This document shows, piece after piece, positions 13,038 to 19,957 of a stretch of 19,957 nucleotides of DNA. The stretch covers positions 17,736-37,692 of the forward strand of contig DJUJ01000216.1 of the NCBI GenBank assembly GCA_002438345.1, read 5' to 3'. A model generated the notes under the pieces. It was not told where the DNA came from, searched no databases, and saw only the letters and a program-made list of their open reading frames with translations. This DNA comes from Paenibacillus sp. UBA6285 (GTDB lineage: Bacteria > Bacillota > Bacilli > Paenibacillales > Paenibacillaceae). The stretch's first letter is position 1. The number at the start of each line of letters is the position of its first letter. The position numbers and the translations under genes are program-made.

Positions 13038-15110
13038 TTACTCCTTGATTGTCAATTCAAACTTCGCACCCACATCGCTTACAAATACAATTTTCCCGTT
13101 ACTCGGAAGTTTAACTTGCGTAAGACCACTGACAGTAGAGAAATTTACACACACACCATTCTCATCATAAACAGCAAAAGAACCTTTAGATGGTAGTTCT
13201 ACTGTCATCAACTTACCTGATGCTGTTTCAGGTACTTCATACCATCTCGCATATCCATCTGCTTGGATGGTTACCAATGATTGCGGGCCTGCATAGATAG
13301 GTTTAATGGCATCCTGTGGTATAAACAATTGATTGCCAACCTTTAAATACTCCACACCATTTTTCGTCTCAAATATAATATCCGAAAGATCGCGCCCACC
13401 TAATGATGGAATTTGCACGGTCATTTCCGCTTTATCCGGTCCAGTTATTTTGTTCGAGCCCATATAACCTGGCGCATCAGGAAACATAGCGATTCCAGCT
13501 ATTGGCATACTCATGTAATATTGTGAGCTATACTTCTCGCTGACATCAAAATACAATTTCCCTTGACGCTGCTGCCAAGCTGACAAGACCTCATTGGATA
13601 AAGAATTCGCCTCTAGCTTTTCAGCTACATATTGAGAAAGGGCAGTCTCACCAAGCCCTGGAATGATTCCGTACCCTTGAGTCCAAAGATAGATACGACC
13701 GTTACTCTCCTTCACAAAGCTAACTTTACTAGTGCCTTCTGCATCTAAGAATTCACCGTTCATATGATATGAAAATTTCTGAGCTGGTAACGTAGGTGCC
13801 ATAATCGAAGATATACTCAATTCCCCTGCTTTACTAATCTCTAGCTTCATCAGTTGTGTAGAATCACCATAGACGCCAGCATAATCCAGCAATTCCTGCG
13901 GCATAGCCTCTTTGTTCGAAGCTTTAAATGTAGGTGTAGGTTTCAGCTCCTTGATAACTCCCTTTTCGTGTAGTGCACTTAGCAAAATTTCGTTAGCAAG
14001 CATCTGATCGGTTGTACTCGCCCCGCCAGAAGATACCACAGCCACAGCCATCCGCTGTTCGGGCAACACGACAAGTGAAGTATGATACAGAACTGTATCT
14101 CCCCCCTTCGTCAAAGCCTTGATATCGTACTGATTAAAAGGATATAAGTTCACACTGTCCCAACCTAATCCATAAGCAAAGGAATTATCGATTCCTTTAG
14201 GCCACATTCCACGCTTGTATTCCTCTTGCTCCATCGCTTTTACTGATTTTTCTGACAGAATCCCATTCGATCCTCTAGTAAAAATAGTCGCAAAGCGCAC
14301 CAAATCTTCAGCCGTGGAATAGATGCCCCCTGTTCCAATCACGTTGATCGTCTCTTTGGGTAAAGCGGCTGGGTAGGTAGCATTGTAGACACTTGCCAGC
14401 TGGCTAGAATCCACAGAATCTACTGGCGTCTTCGTATGCTCAAGTCCTAACGGACCTGTAAAATTGTGATGAATGAATGTAGTAAAATCCATTCCGCTAA
14501 CCTTCTCAACAATCAACTCCGCCAGTGTAAATCCATCATTACAATATACAGAGTAGGCGCCGGGATTGGCTTTTAGACGTTGTGATGCCAGCGTTGCTAG
14601 CAAACTATTTTTTGCAATAGGATCAGAATCATTAAATAAGAAAGCGTTTGATAAATTTGAGCCCCCAAGACCTGATGAATGATTCAACAGCATTCGTACG
14701 GTGATTTGCTTATAACGAGAATCTTCCATCGTAAAATTGTTCAGATACGATACGACAGGTGCGTCCAAATCTACTTTTCCTTGATCAACAAGCTTCATAA
14801 TAGAAGCTGTCGTATACATCTTACTCGTCGAGCCAATTCCATACATCGTTGTAATGCTTGGCGCTGTCTTGCTTTCCACATGGCTGTATCCAGCTTGGCC
14901 GCTCACAACGATATTATCGCCATCAATAAAAGCATATTGGAGACTTGTCGTTCCTAGCTTTTCCGTTAAGAATGCCGCCTTCTCTGCCGCCACCTTCTGA
15001 GTGTTCACGTATGTTTGCGTTTTGCTACTATCCGCTGCTAAAGCATTCGTAGGAAGATACACTACTAAAAGTAGGGATACCATCAACAGGGATATTATTT
15101 TCTTCTTCAT
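13038..15110 (-). CDS. Exported serine hydrolase, beta-lactamase-related (PF00144)
   Basis: This 690-residue protein starts with a signal peptide (MKKKI, a hydrophobic core, then TNALA with likely cleavage after Ala25 or Ala26). Residues about 40-380 form a beta-lactamase/penicillin-binding-protein fold of the class C/esterase type, with the SxxK motif Ser94-Thr-Ser-Lys97, the YxN motif Tyr189-Cys-Asn191, HSSG at 144-147 and a KGG segment at 335-337. The last 300 residues are a beta-rich extension with no motif I recognise. Relatives act as D-amino-peptidases, esterases or penicillin-binding-like proteins; true antibiotic hydrolysis is not implied. It should work outside the membrane; no lipobox or LPXTG anchor is seen. 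The ATG is preceded by GGGAGGG. It lies 89 bases after the MOSC gene on the same strand and ends at a bidirectional terminator. Confidence 0.88.
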   Translation of the reverse strand: MKKKIISLLMVSLLLVVYLPTNALAADSSKTQTYVNTQKVAAEKAAFLTEKLGTTSLQYAFIDGDNIVVSGQAGYSHVESKTAPSITTMYGIGSTSKMYTTASIMKLVDQGKVDLDAPVVSYLNNFTMEDSRYKQITVRMLLNHSSGLGGSNLSNAFLFNDSDPIAKNSLLATLASQRLKANPGAYSVYCNDGFTLAELIVEKVSGMDFTTFIHHNFTGPLGLEHTKTPVDSVDSSQLASVYNATYPAALPKETINVIGTGGIYSTAEDLVRFATIFTRGSNGILSEKSVKAMEQEEYKRGMWPKGIDNSFAYGLGWDSVNLYPFNQYDIKALTKGGDTVLYHTSLVVLPEQRMAVAVVSSGGASTTDQMLANEILLSALHEKGVIKELKPTPTFKASNKEAMPQELLDYAGVYGDSTQLMKLEISKAGELSISSIMAPTLPAQKFSYHMNGEFLDAEGTSKVSFVKESNGRIYLWTQGYGIIPGLGETALSQYVAEKLEANSLSNEVLSAWQQRQGKLYFDVSEKYSSQYYMSMPIAGIAMFPDAPGYMGSNKITGPDKAEMTVQIPSLGGRDLSDIIFETKNGVEYLKVGNQLFIPQDAIKPIYAGPQSLVTIQADGYARWYEVPETASGKLMTVELPSKGSFAVYDENGVCVNFSTVSGLTQVKLPSNGKIVFVSDVGAKFELTIKE

Positions 15111-15199
15111 ACATACCCTCCCGCTATGAATTTTCCATTCCTTTAAAGGGTAAATTATCCATATGGGAATGTAAAGGAAGTTTATATCATTATCATTAT

Positions 15200-15922
15200 T
15201 TATTCCAATAATCCTACTTTGTCTCCGATTCGAATTTGCCCAGTCTTAACTACAGAAGCATACACTCCGAAGTGTAAATCAAACTCTTTGTTCAGTTTTT
15301 TCAACAGTGTAGGGTCCTTTTCAAGACTATCAGGGTCCATCGTGATGACCATACATCTCTCACAAAAACTATCTACCTGTAGTTGTGCATCCCCTATACT
15401 GAGTTGCCGCCCGATCCAATCCCCTTCGAAAAAAGTTTCATCGTTCAGAGCTATAACGAAATTACCGCGAAACCGTCGTTGATCCAATGGATGTCCCCAC
15501 GCAGCCTCCAGCTTCTTTAAGCTGGCATCCGTAATCAGTAGAATACTAGCGCCATCCACTGATAACAATTGCGGATGCTCAGGCTGGGGATGTGAGGCTT
15601 TTAAATTAGACATGGAGATTGGCGTTTTAGTTTGACTTTGAATTTCTCCCAATAGATCTTTGTCCCAACCAAAAGTTCGTCCATCCGATGCAGTTACAAG
15701 AATTTCTCCATTGATGTATTGTGCTTGATAGGTAAGCATATTTGGAATATTTCTAGCCGTTATGTAACGCCACCAGCCCTCTTTTGACTCATCATAAAAG
15801 GTGCAAAAACGGTCACCAAGCATACCATAAGTTTCAATCATGCAGGTTTCCAATTGCTCACCCGCGAATGACTTGACTGGATAACGATTTATTTCTGTTA
15901 TTTCACCAACGATTGATTGCAC
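15200..15922 (-). CDS. MOSC domain protein
   Basis: This 240-residue protein has an N-terminal beta-barrel segment (INRYPVKSFAGEQL) and a MOSC domain (about residues 100-240), with the cysteines of FCERCMVITMDP at Cys187 and Cys190. MOSC proteins bind a sulfur- or molybdenum-cofactor-type ligand; relatives include the C-terminal domain of Moco sulfurase and the mARC/YiiM/YcbX reductases of N-hydroxylated compounds. No ferredoxin domain is attached, so it is a stand-alone form whose partner is unknown. The GTG start is supported by GTGGAGG nine bases before it. The protein has no signal peptide. It is followed on the same strand by the serine hydrolase gene, with no functional link apparent, and is divergent from the kinase gene. 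Confidence 0.85.
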   Translation of the reverse strand: MQSIVGEITEINRYPVKSFAGEQLETCMIETYGMLGDRFCTFYDESKEGWWRYITARNIPNMLTYQAQYINGEILVTASDGRTFGWDKDLLGEIQSQTKTPISMSNLKASHPQPEHPQLLSVDGASILLITDASLKKLEAAWGHPLDQRRFRGNFVIALNDETFFEGDWIGRQLSIGDAQLQVDSFCERCMVITMDPDSLEKDPTLLKKLNKEFDLHFGVYASVVKTGQIRIGDKVGLLE

Positions 15923-16128
15923 GGCACAACGCCTCCACTTTCTTAAAATGCAACGTATCTCCCCATTCTACCTGATTTGGTTTGACTCTTACATCGTTAT
16001 TTTCACAGCAACACATAGCTATTCCGACCGGTTCTCAATAACATTAAAAAATGTATGTTTTACTGGGAATATATGTTTTATACTATGACTATTACATATG
16101 TTGGAATGAATATGCGAGGTGAACTGCA

Positions 16129-17592
16129 GTGCGGCCCAATGAATTCCAAAGTTTTGACTTTGCTTTTACACATGCTGTGATTGGAATGGCTCTTGTTTCG
16201 TTTGATGGAACGTTCCTGAAATGGAATTCAGCCTTATGTACACTCTTGGGCTATGATCATAACGAGTTATTAGCACCATCCCCATCCGTCCAGACTCTTC
16301 TAGATCAGATCCATGAAATTGCTGAGCTTGGAGAATCTCTTTCCTCCATGAACATCAATCCGCATCGATTCCAACAGGATTACTACCAACCAACCGGACA
16401 CCTCTTGTCTCTAGAAGTCTCCGTATCTATCATTTCGGATGGCAATGGTGCACCCCTATATTATTTTACTCAATTCGAGAATAAGACGATGATCAGGCAA
16501 ATGGAGACTCAGCTACAGGATGCAGAAAACAGTCTACTTGAAAAAGAGAACTCATTCCTGCAACTGCTAGAGGGATTACCTCTAACCGTCGTTATTACAG
16601 CGAATGGGATTGTTCAGTATGCGAATTCAGCGGGCTTACAATTAATCCACGCGGAGAGCCTGGATCAAGTGCTGGGTATATCTACTACTAATATTGTAGA
16701 CCTTTCCAATTATGCAATCCTCCAAGAGCGAAGGGAAAGGTATTTCAGCGGTAATACGATAGGCTCTGTCTGCTACTTAATCAATTGCTTAAATGGTCAG
16801 CAGAAATATGTGGATGGATTCACATTACCGATTACCTTCAATGGTAACGGAGCATTTATTGGAATATTTAAAGACATCTCTCAGCAAATGCTGGAAGATG
16901 AACGACTAATCCAATCCGAGAAATTATCCACCGCAGGGCAATTAGCAGCTGGAATCGCTCATGAAATCAGGAATCCACTTACGGCTATTAACGGATTTAT
17001 GAAGTTGATTCGCTCTTCTGAGCGTATGAATGATAAATATTTCTTCATTATTGAGTCAGAATTGAAACGCATCGAGTTTATTGTCAACGAACTGCTGGTC
17101 TTATCCAAGCCACAAACGACGCATGTCAGTAAACCTGTGGATTTATTGTCTTTACTGGAACAAGTCACCACATTAATGAATGGACAGGCTGCACTGAAAA
17201 ACCTAAAGATCCTCCCTGTCTGCGCAGATCAATCCATTTGGATCAATGGCGAGGCTTATCAGCTGAAACAGGTGTTTATTAATTTACTTAAAAATGCGAT
17301 GGAAGCAATGAATAGTGGGGGAAACATTTATATTCATGTTCTTACAAATGAAAGTGAAACCCGAATCAGTGTGCAGGATGAAGGTTGCGGGATGACAGAG
17401 GAACAGATCAAAGCACTTGGCAAACCATTTTATACGACAAAAGAAACAGGAACAGGCCTTGGGTTTATGATCACACAGAATATTGTACATAATCATGGCG
17501 GATGGATCACTGTAGAAAGTATACCTGAGCAAGGAACCACTTTTACCGTAATCATTCCAACGATTTTAGAGCCAGAAGAAACTGTGATGTAG
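16129..17592 (+). CDS. Soluble PAS-PAS sensor histidine kinase, sporulation-kinase type
   Basis: This 487-residue kinase has two PAS-like sensor regions (about 10-120 and 140-250), a HisKA domain with phospho-acceptor His278 in GIAHEIRNPLTAI, and an HATPase domain with the N box around QVFINLLKNAMEAM (381-394), DEGCGM (417-422), F box KPFYTT (432-437) and GTGLGF (441-446). All catalytic boxes look intact. No membrane segment or signal peptide is seen, so it senses a cytosolic cue. The H-box and the PFYTTKETGTGLG segment resemble KinA/KinE-type kinases feeding Spo0F. No response regulator gene is adjacent, which also fits an orphan phosphorelay kinase. The GTG start has GAGGTG seven or so bases before it. 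A strong terminator lies downstream. A Spo0F link is inferred; other targets are possible. Confidence 0.88.
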   Translation: MRPNEFQSFDFAFTHAVIGMALVSFDGTFLKWNSALCTLLGYDHNELLAPSPSVQTLLDQIHEIAELGESLSSMNINPHRFQQDYYQPTGHLLSLEVSVSIISDGNGAPLYYFTQFENKTMIRQMETQLQDAENSLLEKENSFLQLLEGLPLTVVITANGIVQYANSAGLQLIHAESLDQVLGISTTNIVDLSNYAILQERRERYFSGNTIGSVCYLINCLNGQQKYVDGFTLPITFNGNGAFIGIFKDISQQMLEDERLIQSEKLSTAGQLAAGIAHEIRNPLTAINGFMKLIRSSERMNDKYFFIIESELKRIEFIVNELLVLSKPQTTHVSKPVDLLSLLEQVTTLMNGQAALKNLKILPVCADQSIWINGEAYQLKQVFINLLKNAMEAMNSGGNIYIHVLTNESETRISVQDEGCGMTEEQIKALGKPFYTTKETGTGLGFMITQNIVHNHGGWITVESIPEQGTTFTVIIPTILEPEETVM

Positions 17593-17626
17593 TACATAAA
17601 GTGCCGCAACATCGTACAAGAACGCT

Positions 17627-17671
17627 CCTATTTTCCACACTATAATGATTATATATTACTGGAAAATTAGG
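17627..17671 (+). repeat. AT-rich inverted repeat after the kinase gene
   Basis: CCTATTTTCCA at 17627-17637 pairs, with one bulged base, with TGGAAAATTAGG at 17660-17671. The loop itself holds a smaller palindrome, TATAATGATTATA (17641-17653). There is no T-run after the stem, so it is not a typical terminator. It could be an RNA processing or protein binding site, or a decayed element. Confidence 0.35.
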
Positions 17672-17764
17672 TGTAGCAGTGACTCGTGGGAACCTTTTTG
17701 ACGCTAACCGGTTCATATATCTCTGAACGCAAACCTAAATGATCATTCATCTCCTAGATGACAA

Positions 17765-17803
17765 AAAGAAGCTCCAGTAGCATTATGCTGCTGGAGCTTC
17801 TTT
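17765..17803. terminator. Bidirectional terminator between kinase and SMC-like genes
   Basis: An 18-base-pair stem (17765-17782 with 17786-17803, one G-T pair) has a three-base loop. The A-run on the left and the T residues on the right make it usable from both sides. It lies between the converging kinase and SMC-like ATPase genes and is the strongest hairpin in the window. Confidence 0.9.
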
Positions 17804-17821
17804 CATTATAGATGCTAGTGG

Positions 17822-19957
17822 TCAAAAAAGTGAAACAGGAATAAGCTTTCTTCCTCCCTTGACTAGAGTGGATTCTAGCATGTCCCCTTTGACACCTCCA
17901 AAATAGAGTTGCCAGTACACACCAAAGCGAACGCTGACGTCATTCTTCACTAGCTCCGGTGGTGTAACAATTAGCCACTGAAATTTGAGAGCCTTAGAAA
18001 TTTCAAATACGGGATCAAGCACATTATTAGAAACCATTTCTCCAAAAGGATTGTCATATAAAAAGACCGTCCACCCTTTGTTCTCACGATTTACACGTTT
18101 ATGCGTCATAATCATCATTGCTACCAGCAGCTGTACAGATTGGCGCTGTCCACCACTGCCGACAGCCTCATCCAGCGCACCGCGATTGATGATCTCCCAG
18201 TCCGAATAATGATAGTCTTCCGGAGCGGAGTAGAGGAAGTAATTTTCCGTTACCGGTTTATAGACCTGTAGAATGGGGAAGCGATTCTGCAGCGCCGAAT
18301 AGACGATTCGTCCGTCATTAATAACCTCTTTGATTACCAATGCTGGCACCTGTTCAATCTTTGGATATTTTGAGAGCAATTCATGGATACATCGATTGAA
18401 ATAGTCGCTCACCATCGGCTCTACCTCATCGCTTGTTCTTGGTACATTGATATTCTTGTAATTCAGGCGTACCAACGGGAAGGCATAATTATTCTCGTTA
18501 TGAATAATCATCCGACGTTCCATTCGCTTCATAATATCAATGATTTGTACTACACGATAAGAAGCCCGAGCTACCCACATCTTGCGGGACAGATCCATAT
18601 CCTCCTTATCGCTTTGAATGCTCTCAATCTGATCGCGTGAACTACGTAACATCGAATCTAGGACTTGCTGAGCAATAGCAAAGTTATCCCAATGAACCGA
18701 ATTTAAACGATCTAGAATCTTGGTCTCCAGTTCAGAATTCCGTTCGTTCTTGGCAAGTTTTCCGGTTAATGAATTTTTCTCTTCCTTCACTTTTCTGGAG
18801 ACCTCGTCCCGTCTAGCCCAGCTATCCTTAATGCGAAGAAGCCAATCAGCAACAAGAGACTCGCAGCTTTCTCTTACGCTCAGCATTAATTCTTCTGGCA
18901 CAGTCCGTAGATTAACCCGATCCTCAATATGTGCGTTCATAATCTTGATCTGATTGGATAACGTCTGAAGGAGCGCATCCATACGTTCCAAAGATCGTTT
19001 ACACTGGTTAAGCATGATCTCATTCTCTTGGAAACGCTCCTGAATGTCTGCCTCTTTTTGCTCCAGCGCTTCATTCCAAATCTCTACGGCACGCTCGTGT
19101 TTCTCTTTGATTCCTTTTTCTACTTTTCGCAGTTCCTTCTGCAAATTCTCCAATTCGGTCTGGCAGCGGATGAAAGAGTCGTGAACCATCTGGTAGTCTT
19201 CTTCTAACGAAGCCGTTCCCGACTTTTGGCGATTTCTTGCAGCCATAATGGATTCGGCCGATTCCGTAGGTTCTGTCACCTTCCGCCAGTTCACATCGAC
19301 TTGATTCAGACTGGATTCAAGCTCAGCCAGATTCTCACTTGCCGCTTTAATCTGTGCAGCCCTTGTCCGAACTTCTAACTCATTCTCGGTTAGCGATTGC
19401 TGCAGACTTTCAACGGTACTGAGCTGCTGCAAGAGAAGATTCTGCTCTACTGGATCTACAGGTGTGGCTTCCATATCATCCGAAAGCTGGTGATATGTCG
19501 GAAATACAATCTCGGGAAACCAATGTTGCAGTCTAGGAAATTGTGCGTATTTGGCATCTCCCGTCCATTTCTCACGCTCTCCGCTAAGGCTTACCATCTG
19601 CGCTTCAAGATGTTCGAGTTGCTGGTCTTTACTCGTTAACTCCTTGTTCACCAGGCTCTTACGTTCAGTATACTTTTTCTTCTCCTTTTGATCCTGCTCA
19701 TGCTTCTTCGTACGTTCAATCCAGGCTTGCAGCGCTACAGCCCTCTGCTCATGCTCTGCATTAAGAGCCTTATTCTCGGAGAGCTCCCGACCGATTCGAG
19801 TAAGCGTTCCCTCGTTCTCATCCATCTCGTTGCTTAGATTGATAATGCTCTGCTGAAGTTTATTCTGCAGTTTAATAAGAGCATCCCGTTTCGCTGTAAT
19901 CGTCTTGGTGTTCTCCGTTTGGTATAACCGCTCATATTCCTGACGCACAGATTTCAA
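17822..19957 (-). CDS. SMC/MukB-like coiled-coil ATPase, C-terminal part
   Basis: The gene runs off the right edge; the first codon seen (TTG at 19957) is internal. The visible 711 residues begin with long charged coiled coils (about 1-130, 170-345 and 375-460) interrupted by a short non-coiled part near 131-170. They end in an ABC-type ATPase half with the signature SGGQR at 601-605 and a Walker B-like strand TVFLYDNPFG with Asp635. The usual catalytic glutamate after that Asp is Asn636. The Walker A half must lie off the window. Architecture fits large SMC-like proteins such as the MukB/MksB/JetC group of condensins, of which JetC acts in the Wadjet plasmid-defence complex. No kleisin, MksE-like or JetD-like nuclease gene is in the window, and the gene is followed directly by a terminator. 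Coiled-coil ATPase is safe; JetC is only a candidate. Confidence 0.78.
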   Translation of the reverse strand: MKSVRQEYERLYQTENTKTITAKRDALIKLQNKLQQSIINLSNEMDENEGTLTRIGRELSENKALNAEHEQRAVALQAWIERTKKHEQDQKEKKKYTERKSLVNKELTSKDQQLEHLEAQMVSLSGEREKWTGDAKYAQFPRLQHWFPEIVFPTYHQLSDDMEATPVDPVEQNLLLQQLSTVESLQQSLTENELEVRTRAAQIKAASENLAELESSLNQVDVNWRKVTEPTESAESIMAARNRQKSGTASLEEDYQMVHDSFIRCQTELENLQKELRKVEKGIKEKHERAVEIWNEALEQKEADIQERFQENEIMLNQCKRSLERMDALLQTLSNQIKIMNAHIEDRVNLRTVPEELMLSVRESCESLVADWLLRIKDSWARRDEVSRKVKEEKNSLTGKLAKNERNSELETKILDRLNSVHWDNFAIAQQVLDSMLRSSRDQIESIQSDKEDMDLSRKMWVARASYRVVQIIDIMKRMERRMIIHNENNYAFPLVRLNYKNINVPRTSDEVEPMVSDYFNRCIHELLSKYPKIEQVPALVIKEVINDGRIVYSALQNRFPILQVYKPVTENYFLYSAPEDYHYSDWEIINRGALDEAVGSGGQRQSVQLLVAMMIMTHKRVNRENKGWTVFLYDNPFGEMVSNNVLDPVFEISKALKFQWLIVTPPELVKNDVSVRFGVYWQLYFGGVKGDMLESTLVKGGRKLIPVSLF

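Noticed and set aside
13038..15110. Antibiotic-resistance beta-lactamase
   Set aside because: The SxxK and YxN motifs define the broad serine hydrolase family, but length, the large C-terminal extension and context do not point to a true class C beta-lactamase.
17822..19957. Complete Wadjet (JetABCD) system
   Set aside because: Only the C-terminal part of a JetC-like protein is visible; no kleisin, JetB-like or JetD-like gene is in the window.
1..19957. CRISPR array, tRNA/rRNA genes, insertion sequences or prophage genes
   Set aside because: No regular spaced repeats, cloverleaf structures, transposase, integrase or phage structural motifs were seen on either strand.

Overview
The window looks like a chromosomal segment of a low-to-mid GC, spore-forming member of the Bacillota, most likely Paenibacillus or a close relative. 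The reasons are purine-rich ribosome binding sites, frequent TTG and GTG starts, CcpA-type cre elements, a soluble PAS histidine kinase of the sporulation-kinase type, an AraC-GH39 fusion and a GPH-symporter/GH3 operon. The assignment rests on protein style only, because no rRNA or tRNA gene is present. I saw no CRISPR array, insertion sequence or integrase.

Layout, left to right. (1) 1-1257, minus: the N-terminal part of a UPF0597/L-cysteine desulfidase-like protein and a HEAT-repeat DNA alkylation repair protein. (2) 1654-2505, plus: a class 3 lipase, preceded by a cre-like site. It runs convergently into, and overlaps, (3) 2453-4987, minus: an 844-residue AraC-type regulator fused to a GH39 glycoside hydrolase. 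(4) 5112-10490, minus: a tightly spaced operon of a GPH-family sugar symporter, a beta-glucosidase-type GH3 and a NagZ-like GH3, closed by a strong terminator and headed by a cre-like site. (5) 10562-11467, minus: a PAP2 membrane phosphatase, again with a cre-like site upstream. (6) 11613-12359: gene debris, namely the C-terminal piece of an HSL-type esterase, the C-terminal piece of an IclR regulator on the other strand, and a frameshifted small membrane protein. (7) 12514-12945, plus: a small flavodoxin-like protein with a bidirectional terminator. (8) 13038-15922, minus: an exported serine hydrolase and a MOSC protein. (9) 16129-17592, plus: a cytosolic PAS-PAS-HisKA-HATPase kinase. (10) 17822-19957, minus: the C-terminal part of a large SMC/MukB-like coiled-coil ATPase that runs off the window.

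How the genes may work together: regions 3 and 4 read as a carbohydrate locus. The symporter would import a short glycoside, the two cytosolic GH3 enzymes would trim it, and the AraC-GH39 protein may sense and/or hydrolyse a related glycan and control the operon. The cre-like sites suggest additional carbon catabolite control. The SMC-like ATPase at the right edge could belong to a plasmid-defence or condensin-like operon lying beyond the window, but nothing inside the window proves this.

I do not see a clearly new system. The AraC-GH39 fusion, the variant NagZ-like GH3, the shared cre-like core and the partial SMC-like ATPase are the items most worth following up.
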